Source of the DNA: Porphyromonas asaccharolytica DSM 20707
Lineage (GTDB): Bacteria; Bacteroidota; Bacteroidia; Bacteroidales; Porphyromonadaceae
DNA length: 64,000 nt
NCBI RefSeq assembly: GCF_000212375.1
Contig: NC_015501.1
Location: 1,116,001-1,180,000 of the forward strand
Direction: 5' to 3'
Part shown: piece by piece, positions 35,653 through 45,930 of the stretch
Layout of the letters: every line of letters begins with the position of its first letter
How positions within the stretch are numbered: the stretch's first letter is position 1
Position numbers and translations under genes: made by a program
The notes under the pieces: generated by a model
The model's database searches: none
What the model was told of the DNA's origin: nothing
What the model saw: the letters and a program-made list of their open reading frames with translations, nothing else

Positions 35653-35850
35653 CACTCAGACAAGTTCTCCCTTGTACTTCTCTGCGAATGCCAAGCGATC
35701 AGAGAAAAGGCAGACTACTCGCACAGGTTGATATACAAGCACATACCGCCTCGCAATCACCGCCAACGCACCGACATACCCGCTTGTAGTCTTCTATTCG
35801 CAATGGATCAACGTCTAACCTTCTATTTATGCGTACCTTTGGGCATCGAT
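35653..35850 (+). promoter_or_regulatory. CRISPR leader with TACCTTTG -7 box
   Basis: A 198-bp non-coding stretch between cas2 and the first repeat. TACCTTTG at 35834-35841 fits the -7 consensus and ends 9 bp before the first repeat, so transcription would start about at the repeat boundary. No clear -33 box is seen. Confidence 0.7.
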
Positions 35851-37837
35851 GTCGCACCCCGCACGGGGTGCGTGAATTGAAACTGTTGGTGAGAGTTACG
35901 GTAAGTCAGTATCAGTTAGTCGCACCCCGCACGGGGTGCGTGAATTGAAACATTACTCAAAGAAAACTGAGAGGATAAAGCATCAGTCGCACCCCGCACG
36001 GGGTGCGTGAATTGAAACACTAATAGAAGATCTATAAGCTATGCCTAATCTAAGTCGCACCCCGCACGGGGTGCGTGAATTGAAACACTGGCTGGACTTT
36101 AGCAAGCAAGTTATCCACATGTCGCACCCCGCACGGGGTGCGTGAATTGAAACCATCACGAAACTCATTAATGATTAACTTAACTAATGTCGCACCCCGC
36201 ACGGGGTGCGTGAATTGAAACATTCTGAGGTGCCTTATGATACTGCTAAGCCTATGGGTCGCACCCCGCACGGGGTGCGTGAATTGAAACGTTGGTCGTT
36301 GTATTGGGTTGTATATACTTGGTATGTCGCACCCCGCACGGGGTGCGTGAATTGAAACTGCAGGTATACGGACTATCCAACAACAACCACAGTCGCACCC
36401 CGCACGGGGTGCGTGAATTGAAACACCCATAAATAAAAACTTAGGATCCTTAACCTGAGTCGCACCCCGCACGGGGTGCGTGAATTGAAACTCAGGCGTT
36501 GCGAGTGCCGTCTCTTGCTCCTCTTGTCGCACCCCGCACGGGGTGCGTGAATTGAAACGTGCCGAGGAAGTTTAGCAAGACAACCAGCGTGGGTCGCACC
36601 CCGCACGGGGTGCGTGAATTGAAACCCTCCTCGTCTATAACTATCGTAATTTGCACGATGGTCGCACCCCGCACGGGGTGCGTGAATTGAAACTTGTAGG
36701 TGCTTGTGTTGCCACCGCTTACGAAGGTCGCACCCCGCACGGGGTGCGTGAATTGAAACTCTATTTGTCTTGCTCATCACTGCTGGTTGTTTTGTCGCAC
36801 CCCGCACGGGGTGCGTGAATTGAAACGCAAAAAAGTACCTCGCAAAGTGGTTGAAACAAGTGTCGCACCCCGCACGGGGTGCGTGAATTGAAACGAATGA
36901 AAGATTCTCAGAAATTCTTTGCGAAAACGGTCGCACCCCGCACGGGGTGCGTGAATTGAAACTTGAGGCTGTTGAGGTCTATTGTATATACCTCGGTCGC
37001 ACCCCGCACGGGGTGCGTGAATTGAAACATCTTAAGAAGCTTGTGCCTGATATATGGCGTGAAGTCGCACCCCGCACGGGGTGCGTGAATTGAAACACAG
37101 GACCAAAAACAGCATCCCAATAAACAGACGTCGCACCCCGCACGGGGTGCGTGAATTGAAACATGTAATTAACGTACTTTCCACCAACACGGAGTAAGTC
37201 GCACCCCGCACGGGGTGCGTGAATTGAAACCAAAACTAAGGCCGAAGAGCTTACGAAGATGCACAGTCGCACCCCGCACGGGGTGCGTGAATTGAAACAT
37301 TATCAGGACGAGGCAAACCTGCACTTTCGAAAAGTCGCACCCCGCACGGGGTGCGTGAATTGAAACGGTTATGTGCCTCGCTACGATGAATATAGATACG
37401 TCGCACCCCGCACGGGGTGCGTGAATTGAAACGGTCAACATCTGACACATTAAGCACATAAGAGTCAGTCGCACCCCGCACGGGGTGCGTGAATTGAAAC
37501 AGACTTACGGTCTTGTATGTAGCGCGCATTCTCGTGTCGCACCCCGCACGGGGTGCGTGAATTGAAACATTTAAACAAGTGTGGGGGGGGTACACGGCTG
37601 TGAGTCGCACCCCGCACGGGGTGCGTGAATTGAAACCAGATGGTACAGACGATTGTCGGTGCGATGCTGGTCGCACCCCGCACGGGGTGCGTGAATTGAA
37701 ACAGTGGAAAGCTTTATATTTGCACTACAGCAACATAGTCGCACCCCGCACGGGGTGCGTGAATTGAAACCCGTCTGAGAGGTCGGTGCGTCTTGTGGTC
37801 TCGCGTCGCACCCCGCACGGGGTGCGTGAATTGACGA
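35851..37837 (+). CRISPR. Type I-C CRISPR array, 30 repeats, 29 spacers
   Basis: Thirty direct repeats of 33 bp, beginning GTCGCACCCCGCACGGGGTG and ending ATTGAAAC, with starts from 35851 to 37805 at an average period of about 67 bp. The repeat contains a GCACCCC/GGGGTGC stem and the ATTGAAAC 3' handle typical of I-C. Spacers are about 33-36 nt and all appear different by inspection. The final repeat (37805) has lost the AAAC end, marking the old, leader-distal end. Repeats are otherwise identical by eye. Orientation (leader on the cas2 side, plus-strand transcription) agrees with the 3' handle. Confidence 0.98.
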
Positions 37838-38151
37838 TGTAGGTGCTGGCTACGGTTCTTCAGGAGAGTGATTTTGCAGTCGAGACAAACATGCAGTTGG
37901 CTCAAACACGATGTTGGTACAAGCACGATGGCAGCTTCCATGAGCGGAGACGCTTATGGAGGCTGTCTTTATGTTTGGAAAACTAATACAAGCTAAACAA
38001 TGAAAAGCGGAACTTTACGCTCACCAGACTGTGAGACGACGAGTCTTGGTTTTCACTGAAAAGCTGATTTAGTCTCGAAGGTACGCTACGCATGGGATAG
38101 CCCTATTCCTGATCTCTAAGGGCTAGACGATTGTTGTTAGGCAAGGGGCGG
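37838..38151. other. Non-coding region after the CRISPR array
   Basis: No gene is supported here. It contains the hairpin listed at 37930-37967; the rest shows no repeat or promoter that I recognise. Confidence 0.6.
37930..37967 (+). terminator. Hairpin terminator candidate downstream of the array
   Basis: A 17-bp stem with some G-U pairs (37930-37946 with 37951-37967) and a GAGA tetraloop, followed by TTTATGTTT. It is placed to end the CRISPR transcript about 95 bp after the last repeat. Confidence 0.7.
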
Positions 38152-39441
38152 TCAGATGAGTGCGCGGCATCGACCGGTGGCGTAGAGGAAGGCGATCTCG
38201 ATGAGCCCCGAGAGGATGACGATGACGACGAAGGCGGTCAGCTCAACCTGCAGCAGCACGGCGACCCAGGCGCCAAGCGCGATGACCGCTAGCGAGAGGA
38301 GTTGGTTGACGAAGACCTCACGATTGCGCCCATTGGCGGTGAGGACCAGTTCGATGAAAAAGCCCGATATAAGCCATATAGGTATGAGTGCGGTCATCAG
38401 CAGGAAGACTGGTAAGATGAGATCCTCTATGGGCCCATTGCCCATGATCCATATGATCGGCTTAGCAGCCAGCATGAGCGCCGCCATACAGGCGATGCCC
38501 ATCAGCAGTTCGCCACGCAGTATCTTGCGTATGCGCTCTGTCGTATAACTGGTGCTGACCGAGGGAAAGAGCGCCACATTGAGCTGCTTGGTGATATACA
38601 TGACGACGCTAACGATCTTCATCGAGAAGTCGTAACCGGTCAGGGAGGTCATACCAAAGAGCGAACCGATGACCAGGTTGAGCCCGGCCGACTTGACCGT
38701 CATCACTAGATAGGAGAGAAAGAGTGGGGTAGCCTCTCGCAGGAGGGCAAAGCATTTGCGCAGTGCTACGAGGTGGAGCGAGAGCTTTTCGCGCCATAGA
38801 ATATAGCCAAAAGCGATCCCCGCCGCGAGTATATTGCTCACCGAGGCGAGTAAGACGTAGCGTGCCATATGGTGTGGCGTGAGTACCCAGAGTATGATGG
38901 CGACGGCTAGGAGCACCTTGGTGGCGATCTGTATGTAAAGGTAGATGCGTGTGCGCTGGATGCCGATGAAGTACCAGTTAGGCATGAAGACACAGCCCAC
39001 GACAGAAAGGAAGCTCGCCCAGAGGAGCGTGCGGTAAGGCGCCAAGGCTCCGACCCATAGGACGATAGGCAGAAAGAGCAGGAAGGAGAGGAGGAGCAGA
39101 TAGAGTCGACTAGAGATGATCAGCGAGGTGATGTGTGACTTGCCAGCTAGGTCGCGCTCCTTGTCGTAGTGCGCTAGGTAGCGTGTGCCGATCATATCTA
39201 GTCCGTAGGTCACTAGCGTGGTGAAGTAGGTGATGATCGAAAAAGCGTAGACATAGGCTCCGTACGCCTCGGCACCGACACGATGAATCAGTATCGGGTA
39301 GATGATCAGATGAAAGGAGGAGTTCAGCACGTTGATCAGTCCGAGAGAGAGGAAGTTCTCTAGGACTAGTCTATTACCTCTGACCATAGAGCTTAGTCTC
39401 TGGAGGAGGCGCTTCGGTGCGGGAAGGGGAGGTCGGTTCAT
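38152..39441 (-). CDS. Polysaccharide/lipid flippase-like membrane protein (Wzx/MATE-like)
   Basis: A 429-residue protein (from the ATG at 39441) with about 12 hydrophobic helices. The start of the domain (NFLSLGLINVLNSSFHLIIYPILIHRVGAEAYGAYVYA) resembles Wzx-type oligosaccharide flippases. Such proteins move lipid-linked sugars across the inner membrane; the substrate is unknown. The frame is open to 39486, but the promoter box at 39484-39491 rules out that codon. 39465 is another possible start. The gene stands alone, facing the tandem repeat array. Confidence 0.85.
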   Translation of the reverse strand: MNRPPLPAPKRLLQRLSSMVRGNRLVLENFLSLGLINVLNSSFHLIIYPILIHRVGAEAYGAYVYAFSIITYFTTLVTYGLDMIGTRYLAHYDKERDLAGKSHITSLIISSRLYLLLLSFLLFLPIVLWVGALAPYRTLLWASFLSVVGCVFMPNWYFIGIQRTRIYLYIQIATKVLLAVAIILWVLTPHHMARYVLLASVSNILAAGIAFGYILWREKLSLHLVALRKCFALLREATPLFLSYLVMTVKSAGLNLVIGSLFGMTSLTGYDFSMKIVSVVMYITKQLNVALFPSVSTSYTTERIRKILRGELLMGIACMAALMLAAKPIIWIMGNGPIEDLILPVFLLMTALIPIWLISGFFIELVLTANGRNREVFVNQLLSLAVIALGAWVAVLLQVELTAFVVIVILSGLIEIAFLYATGRCRALI

Positions 39442-39483
39442 CTGATAGGGTAGGCTGAGGCTCATACGGCTCCAGCACGAGAG

Positions 39484-39491
39484 CAAAGGTA
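39484..39491 (-). promoter_or_regulatory. -7 box (TACCTTTG, minus strand) for the flippase-like gene
   Basis: CAAAGGTA on the plus strand reads TACCTTTG on the minus strand, 42 bp upstream of the chosen start. Confidence 0.65.
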
Positions 39492-39539
39492 CGAAAAGAG
39501 AGGGTAGTGGCTCTAGTGGTGCTAGTGTTTTTTGACGGT

Positions 39540-40365
39540 GACGGACGCATTGGGTCAGATGAGAGCGCGGCGGCGTCCGTCCCCGTCAAAACCACAACGC
39601 TGTAACCTTTGATACAACGGACGCTGTAACGTGTAACGATTTGTGGGGAGGCACGGCTCGGACGCAGACCGTCGGTGCGTCCGTCCCTGTCAAAACCACA
39701 ACGCTGTAACCTTTGATACAACGGACGCACGAGCCGTGCGTCCCTACAGGGCGCAGTCCTGATTTGATGCGATGGGGTACTTGACGAGTAACGATTTGTA
39801 GGGACGCACGGCTCGGATGCAGATCGTCGGTGCGTCCGTCCCCGTTAAAACCACTATGCTGTAACCTTTGATACAACGGACGCACGAGCCGTGCGTCCCT
39901 ACAGGGCGCAGTCCTGATTTGATGCGATGGGGTACTTGACGAGTAACGATTTGTAGGGACGCACGGCTCGTGCGTCCGTCCCCTGTCAAAACCACAACGC
40001 TGTAACCTTTGATACAACGGACGCACGAGCCGTGCGTCCCTACAGGGCGCAGTCCTGATTTGATGCGATGGGGTACTTGACGAGTAACGATTTGTGGGGA
40101 GGCACGGCTCGGATGCAGATCGTCGGTGCGTCCGTCCCCGTTAAAACCACAACGCTGTAACCTTTGATACAACGGACGCACGAGCCGTGCGTCCCTACAG
40201 GGCGCAGTCCTGATTTGATGCGATGGGGTACTTGACGAGTAACGATTTGTAGGGATGCACGGCTCGGACGCAGACCGTCGGTGCGTCCGTCCCCGTTAAA
40301 ACCACTATGCTGTAACCTTTGATACAACGGACGCACGAGCCGTACGTCCCGACAAGTCGCTCCTC
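39540..40365. repeat. Tandem array of about 150-bp GGACGCACGG-family units
   Basis: About five head-to-tail units with left ends near 39649, 39797, 39952, 40092 and 40247, plus a partial unit before them. Each unit has an inverted-repeat pair (arms like GGACGCACGGCTCG and CGAGCCGTGCGTCC) and a conserved link GTAACGATTTGTAGGGA. Units alternate between two forms of the left arm (one with an extra GATGCAGATCGTCGG). Long minus-strand frames here encode the same peptide over and over and are not credible genes. Confidence 0.88.
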
Positions 40366-40386
40366 GTGAGAGATGCGTCACCCCTG

Positions 40387-40406
40387 CACCCTAACCTCTA
40401 ATCTCC
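40387..40406. repeat. Short TAACCTCTAATC tract
   Basis: A single short arm of the TTAGAGG-type repeat, directly beside copy C of the CCACGTGG element, just as at 13711. Confidence 0.6.
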
Positions 40407-40407
40407 A

Positions 40408-40800
40408 TTTACATATCTTTACGGGGAAATTCGTCCGATACCCTCCTTTCTCGAATATCCACGTGGAAAATATCAAATCTCCACGTGGATATTTTTTATT
40501 TTCCACGTGGGCGTCATTCATTTCCTCCGAAGTTTCATTTGATTCCTCCGAAGAATTTTTTCTCCCCCACGTGGAAAATAAAAATTCTCCACCTGGATAT
40601 TTCGAAATATCCACGTGGAAATCACTTTTTCCCGACATGGCGCCGTTTTGATATGTAGCTGGGTCTAAATTATTGTAGCGAGCTGGCGTTGGATTTTTTT
40701 TTTCAGCTAGAGCTGATACATCCTAATCGCTCTGTCAGGAACTACACATTAGCGACAAGCGAGGCATAGGGAGATCGATGAGTTCACTATATATAATGTG
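40408..40800 (+). repeat. Composite CCACGTGG palindromic element, copy C
   Basis: The core (40408-40682) is near identical to copies A and B. After it comes a CAGGAACTACACATTAGCGA module (from 40737) with the same ACACATTA ... TAATGTGT inverted repeat that precedes copy A. No gene is supported between the tandem array and cysS. Confidence 0.85.
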
Positions 40801-40850
40801 TCAGCCTTGGCGTCCATGCAGGGTGCGGTCTCAGGTATCGCTAAAATCCT

Positions 40851-40858
40851 TATCTTTG
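40851..40858 (+). promoter_or_regulatory. -7 box (TATCTTTG) for cysS
   Basis: TATCTTTG lies 56 bp upstream of the cysS ATG at 40915. Confidence 0.6.
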
Positions 40859-40914
40859 CGAAAGCATTGGTGTATATGCACTATACTATGACCTCTGGAC
40901 TATAAAAAAGAATT

Positions 40915-42393
40915 ATGAGCCAACTATATATCTACAACACTCTGGAGCGGGCTAAAGTGCCCTTCGAGCCTATTGCACCACCGCATGTGGGGCTCTACGT
41001 CTGCGGACCGACCGTCTACGGAGATCCGCATCTAGGGCATGCTCGCTCGGCCATTACGTTTGACATACTCTTTCGCTATCTCAAGCATCTCGGCTACAAG
41101 GTGCGCTACGTGCGCAATGTGACCGATGTGGGGCATCTAGAGCATGATGCAGATGATGGCGAGGACAAGATAGCTAAGAAGGCTAAGCTCGAGCAACTCG
41201 AGCCGATGGAGGTGGCTTACTACTACCTCACACGCTATCACGATAGCCTGCGCCTGCTCAACGTGCTGCCACCCTCTATCGAGCCACTTGCTTCGGGACA
41301 CATCATCGAGCAGATCGCGCTGGTGCAGCAGATCCTCGATGCGGGCTACGCCTATGTGAGCCAGGGGAGTGTTTACTTTGACGTACTCAAGTACCACGCT
41401 GATCACCCTTACGGCATCCTGAGCGGACGCAATGTGGAGGATATGATCTCCAACACGCGCGAGCTGGACGGCCAAGACGAGAAGCACAATCCGCTGGACT
41501 TCGCCCTCTGGAAGAAGGCGCAGCCTAACCACATCATGCGGTGGCCTTCGCCTTGGAGTGAGGGCTTCCCCGGGTGGCACTGCGAGTGTACCGCTATGGG
41601 ACGTAAGTACCTAGGCGCACACTTCGATATCCACGGTGGTGGGCTAGACTTGACCTTCCCGCATCACGAGTGTGAGATAGCACAGGCGGTCGCTTCGCAG
41701 GGAGAGCCGATGGTCAAGTACTGGATGCACAACAACATGATCACGGTAGACGGCAAGAAGATGGCGAAGAGTGCCGGCAACTTCATCACCCTCGAGGAGT
41801 TCTTCACGGGCGATCACCCAGCACTGGAGCAGGCTTACGCCCCGATGACCATCCGCTTCTTCGTCTTGAGTGCACACTACCGTGGTACGGTGGACTTTAG
41901 CAATAGCGCCTTGCAAGCTGCTGAGAAAGGGTACCAACGTCTTATGGACGCTGATGCTAAGCTTCAGTCACTCAAGCCCTCGGCTACCTCAACCATCGAA
42001 AAGATCGATCTAGCGGAGCGTTGCAAGGAGGCGATGGACGATGATATCAATACGCCGATGGTGATCGCTGCGCTCTTTGATGCGGCTCGTCTCATCAACT
42101 CAATCCACGACGGACACGAGCAGATCACGAGCGAGCAACTGGAGGAGCTACGCCGTGCTTACGACCTCTACCTGCACGACATACTCGGTATGCAGTCGGC
42201 TACGGAGACGGCTGATCTGAGCGGTAGCCAGCAGGAGGCTTTCGCCGGAGCGATGGACTTGCTCCTAGAGATTCGTGCTAAGGCTAAGGCAAGCAAGGAT
42301 TGGGAGACGAGTGACCTGATACGCGACAAACTGACCGCTCTAGGCTTTGAGATACAAGATACCAAGAGCGGTGCCGAGTGGAAGGTCCTGTAA
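40915..42393 (+). CDS. cysS: Cysteinyl-tRNA synthetase
   Basis: A 492-residue class I aminoacyl-tRNA synthetase that charges tRNA-Cys. The HIGH motif is HLGH in [17 protein letters not shown], with the zinc Cys29 just before. Further zinc ligands are in GWHCECTAM and [10 protein letters not shown]. The KMSKS equivalent is KKMAKSAGN. The C-terminal DALR-like helical domain follows. Full family length. Confidence 0.97.
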   Translation: MSQLYIYNTLERAKVPFEPIAPPHVGLYVCGPTVYGDPHLGHARSAITFDILFRYLKHLGYKVRYVRNVTDVGHLEHDADDGEDKIAKKAKLEQLEPMEVAYYYLTRYHDSLRLLNVLPPSIEPLASGHIIEQIALVQQILDAGYAYVSQGSVYFDVLKYHADHPYGILSGRNVEDMISNTRELDGQDEKHNPLDFALWKKAQPNHIMRWPSPWSEGFPGWHCECTAMGRKYLGAHFDIHGGGLDLTFPHHECEIAQAVASQGEPMVKYWMHNNMITVDGKKMAKSAGNFITLEEFFTGDHPALEQAYAPMTIRFFVLSAHYRGTVDFSNSALQAAEKGYQRLMDADAKLQSLKPSATSTIEKIDLAERCKEAMDDDINTPMVIAALFDAARLINSIHDGHEQITSEQLEELRRAYDLYLHDILGMQSATETADLSGSQQEAFAGAMDLLLEIRAKAKASKDWETSDLIRDKLTALGFEIQDTKSGAEWKVL

Positions 42394-42419
42394 GACGCTT
42401 TACCCCTGATTAGTCTCTA

Positions 42420-43385
42420 ATGCTCTCACTCATTATCCCTGTCTACAACCGCCCTGACGAGGTCGAGGAGCTACTGCACTCGCTCGCTCAGCAGCAGACG
42501 CCCCCGTCCTACGAAGTTGTCATCGTAGAGGATGGGAGTACGGAGCCCTGCGCTGCGGTCGTGGATCGCTATCGTGATCTGATGAGCATACAGTATGAGG
42601 TGGTGCCTAACGGGGGCCCCTCTCGGGCGCGCAACATAGGGGCGCGCCACGCTACGGGCGACTGGATCATCATCCTCGACTCGGACGTGGTGCTACCGCC
42701 TGACTACCTATATAATGTATCGCAGGCGATCGCTGCGGACGGGTGCGATGCGTGGGGTGGTCCTGATGCGGCTCCGTCGCTACAGGATGGCTCCTTCGGT
42801 ATGTGGCAGCGTGCGATCAACTATGCGATGACCTCGCCGCTCACGACGGGTGGCATACGTGGCGGTCGCAAGCGGCTGACGAAGCGGTTCTACCCACGCA
42901 CCTTCAATCTGGGCTGTCGCAGGGCTCTCTTTGAGTCTCTCGGGGGCTTTGATGAGACGATGCGCTATGGCGAGGATATAGACTTTAGTATGCGTCTCTA
43001 TGAGGCGGGCAGTCGTGTCGTGCTTCTTCCGGAGGCGGTGCTCTATCACAAGCGGCGCGTGGACTTGCGCAAGTTTTACCGACAGGTGTGGCACTCAGGC
43101 ACGGCTCGTGTAGAGCTCTCGCGGAGACATCCAGGGTCGATGCGCTTGACCTACCTGCTCCCCTCGCTCTTTGTGGTGACGACGCTCGTGGTCACGCTGC
43201 TTGCCTTGTGGTGTCCCTGGTTCTGGCTCTACCACTTGCTCTTTATTGTCTCTATCTTTGCAGACGCTCTCTACCGCACGCACTCGATGGCGGTCGCTTG
43301 GCGAGCTGTTGTAGCCTCTTTTGTTCAGCTCTCGGGCTATGGCATCGGTTACCTCAGTCAACGGGTCAAACGGTGCAAAGCTTAA
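42420..43385 (+). CDS. Family 2 glycosyltransferase with C-terminal membrane helices
   Basis: A 321-residue GT2 enzyme. GT-A fold motifs: LIIPVYNRPDEVEELLHSL, VIVEDGSTEPC, NGGPSRARNIGARHATGDW and the DXD-like ILDSDVVLP. The motif GFDETMRYGEDIDFSMRLYE follows. Two helices near the C-terminus (LFVVTTLVVTLLALWCPW and YHLLFIVSIFADAL) tether it to the membrane. The acceptor is unknown. It lies between cysS and yfhO, 26 bp after cysS. Confidence 0.9.
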   Translation: MLSLIIPVYNRPDEVEELLHSLAQQQTPPSYEVVIVEDGSTEPCAAVVDRYRDLMSIQYEVVPNGGPSRARNIGARHATGDWIIILDSDVVLPPDYLYNVSQAIAADGCDAWGGPDAAPSLQDGSFGMWQRAINYAMTSPLTTGGIRGGRKRLTKRFYPRTFNLGCRRALFESLGGFDETMRYGEDIDFSMRLYEAGSRVVLLPEAVLYHKRRVDLRKFYRQVWHSGTARVELSRRHPGSMRLTYLLPSLFVVTTLVVTLLALWCPWFWLYHLLFIVSIFADALYRTHSMAVAWRAVVASFVQLSGYGIGYLSQRVKRCKA

Positions 43386-43413
43386 TCTTCAAACTCTATC
43401 TCTGAGTTATCTT

Positions 43414-45906
43414 ATGAAACAGATTCCCTGGCAGCGCATCTTGCTCATCTTTGGGTTCTTCATCATCGTTGCACTTGGTTACTTTACTCCCGCGCACTTT
43501 GAGGGTCGGACGCTCTTTCAGGCGGACGTGGCGGGTGTCTCGGGCAATGGCTCCGACGTGCAGGCTAGCGACGAGACCTCTTACTGGACGAACTCGCTCT
43601 TTGGCGGTATGCCGATGTATCAGATCAGTCCCTCTTATCCCTCGACCAAGCCGCTGCAATACCTGCAAGATGTGCTGACGCTGCGCAAGCCGCTGAGCAT
43701 ACTAGGCACTTATCCGTGGCTGATCTTTGCGCTGCTCGTGGGCTTTTATATCTTCATGCGTTCGCTCAAGGTGGACCCTCTGCCCTCCGTGCTGGGAGCG
43801 GTCATGTGGGCCTTGTCGAGCTACTTCATCATCCTCATTCAGGCGGGACACATCTGGAAGTTGACCGCACTCTGCTTCGTACCCCCCACGATCGCTGGAC
43901 TCATCTGGTGCTACCGTGGCGAGCGGCTCTGGGGTGGGGCGCTCTTTGCCTTCTTTATGGCGCTGCAGCTCTTGGCAAACCATGTCCAGATGACCTACTA
44001 CTTTGCGCTCTTGATGGCTGTTCTAGTCATGACCTTCTTGGTGCAGGCCATTAGAGAGCGGCAGGTTGTGGACTTCCTCAAGTCTACGGGTGTGCTCATC
44101 CTCGCTGGGCTCCTCGCCATTGCGGTCAATGGAACTAACCTCTACCACACTTACCAGTATGCTCAGGAGACGATGCGTGGGGGCAGTGAGCTGACGATCG
44201 CACTGCCACACGCTCCCGAACAAACGGGAGCTGAAGTCAATAGTAAGGGACTCTCCAAAGAGTATATCACGCAGTGGAGCTACGGCATCGGCGAGACCTG
44301 GACGCTCCTCGTACCCAATACCAAGGGCGGTGCAACCGAGTCTCTAGCTCAGGGTCACGCTAAGCAGCTCGCCAAGGCTCCCTATGAGTACCAGCAGATG
44401 CTGGGACAGATGAATGCTTACTGGGGAGACCAACCCTTTACCTCAGGACCTGTCTATGTAGGCGCCTTCGTCTGCATCCTCTTCATCATCGGCTGTGTCA
44501 TCGTCAAGGGGCCGATCAAGTGGGGACTGCTCGTTGCTACGATCCTCTCGATACTGCTCGCATGGGGTAAGAACTTCATGCCGCTGACGGATCTCTTCAT
44601 CGACTGGATGCCGATGTACGACAAGTTTCGTGCGGTCTCCTCGATCCTGGTCATCGCCGAGCTAACGATCCCCACGCTAGCCGTACTGGCTCTTGTGCAG
44701 CTCATCAAGGAGCCGCGGCTCCTACGCAGCAAGCGTGTCTGGATAGCAGGCGGAGTGCCCGTGCTGTTGTTGCTCCTCTTTGCTCTGCTGCCCGATCTCT
44801 TCTTCGGCTTTCTATCTCAGCAGGAGAAGGGCATGTTTGCCGAGCTAGCTACACAAGATCCTCGCTACTTGATGCTACAAGATCAGCTAGAGACGATGCG
44901 CATGGGCATCTTCCGTGCCGATGTGTGGCGCAGCTTGCTTTTTATCGTGCTGAGTGTGGTGCCGCTATGGCTCTTTGCCAAGGGGTATCTCAAGGCGCCG
45001 TGGCTCTGCTGTATCCTCGTTGGGCTGACGCTCGTAGACCTATGGCAGGTGGACAAGCGTTACCTGTCTGATGACGACTTCATCTCCTCGCGACTGGTAC
45101 AGCAACAAGCGGCTCCTATGACGGAGGCGGATCGAGCAATCCTTCAGGACAAGAGCCTGGGCTATCGTGTCTTCAACCAGACGGTCAATAGCTTTAACGA
45201 TGCCACCACCTCTCGCTGGCATCACAGCGTGGGCGGTTACCACGCAGCCAAGCTACAGCGCTATCAAGACCTGATCACCTACCAGCTCTCTACGGGCAAC
45301 ATGCAGGTCTATGATATGCTCAATACGAAGTACTTCATCGTCCCCAACCCAGAGACCAAAGCACCGATGGCGGTGACCAACCCGGATGCCTTCGGGGCAG
45401 CTTGGTTTGTCGATAGCCTTCGCTGGGTGGCTAATGCCAATGAGGAGATGGAGGCACTCTCGACGGCAGACCTGCGTCACGTCGGCATCGTCGACCGCCG
45501 CTTTGGCGAGGAGCTGCCGCAGCCCTTGATGCTGCCCGACAGCACGGCTCAGCGTAGTATCACCGTCTCCAAGTACACGCCACGACAGGTGGTCTACGAC
45601 GTATCGGCCGAGGCGCCTGGCGTAGCGATCCTCTCAGACATTTACTACCCGCACGGCTGGCACGCCACCATCGATGGCCAGGAGATACCGATAGCACGGG
45701 CTAATTACGTGCTTCGTGCCGTCTCACTGCCCGCAGGCAACTACCAGCTGGCGCTCACCTTTGCACCACGCTCCATAACTGTGACCGAGAGCATAGCTTT
45801 TACAGCTTTAGCCCTGATCCTGCTAGCGCTCATCGGCTCTATCGTGTGGCGCATCAGACCTTGGGGCAAAGGCAAGAAAGCCTCCACAGACTCACAAACG
45901 AATTAA
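43414..45906 (+). CDS. YfhO-family integral membrane protein
   Basis: An 830-residue protein with many hydrophobic helices and a periplasmic C-terminal part. The motif GYFTPAHFEGRTLFQADV near the N-terminus and YPHGWHATIDGQEIPIARANYVLRAV near the C-terminus are typical of the Bacteroidetes YfhO family. In Gram-positives YfhO is linked to glycosylation of lipoteichoic acid. Here a role in glycan transfer is only an inference. The ATG at 43414 is preferred; the frame is open to 43321 inside the glycosyltransferase gene. Confidence 0.9.
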   Translation: MKQIPWQRILLIFGFFIIVALGYFTPAHFEGRTLFQADVAGVSGNGSDVQASDETSYWTNSLFGGMPMYQISPSYPSTKPLQYLQDVLTLRKPLSILGTYPWLIFALLVGFYIFMRSLKVDPLPSVLGAVMWALSSYFIILIQAGHIWKLTALCFVPPTIAGLIWCYRGERLWGGALFAFFMALQLLANHVQMTYYFALLMAVLVMTFLVQAIRERQVVDFLKSTGVLILAGLLAIAVNGTNLYHTYQYAQETMRGGSELTIALPHAPEQTGAEVNSKGLSKEYITQWSYGIGETWTLLVPNTKGGATESLAQGHAKQLAKAPYEYQQMLGQMNAYWGDQPFTSGPVYVGAFVCILFIIGCVIVKGPIKWGLLVATILSILLAWGKNFMPLTDLFIDWMPMYDKFRAVSSILVIAELTIPTLAVLALVQLIKEPRLLRSKRVWIAGGVPVLLLLLFALLPDLFFGFLSQQEKGMFAELATQDPRYLMLQDQLETMRMGIFRADVWRSLLFIVLSVVPLWLFAKGYLKAPWLCCILVGLTLVDLWQVDKRYLSDDDFISSRLVQQQAAPMTEADRAILQDKSLGYRVFNQTVNSFNDATTSRWHHSVGGYHAAKLQRYQDLITYQLSTGNMQVYDMLNTKYFIVPNPETKAPMAVTNPDAFGAAWFVDSLRWVANANEEMEALSTADLRHVGIVDRRFGEELPQPLMLPDSTAQRSITVSKYTPRQVVYDVSAEAPGVAILSDIYYPHGWHATIDGQEIPIARANYVLRAVSLPAGNYQLALTFAPRSITVTESIAFTALALILLALIGSIVWRIRPWGKGKKASTDSQTN

Positions 45907-45930
45907 TTACCTTTATATATAGATCAAACT

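Noticed and set aside
35983-37676. Several minus-strand frames across the CRISPR array with repeating VSIHAPRAGCD peptides
   Set aside because: They are translations of the CRISPR repeat.
39586-40381. Minus-strand frames with repeated LYQRLQRCGF peptides
   Set aside because: They are translations of the tandem 150-bp repeat; no family resemblance.
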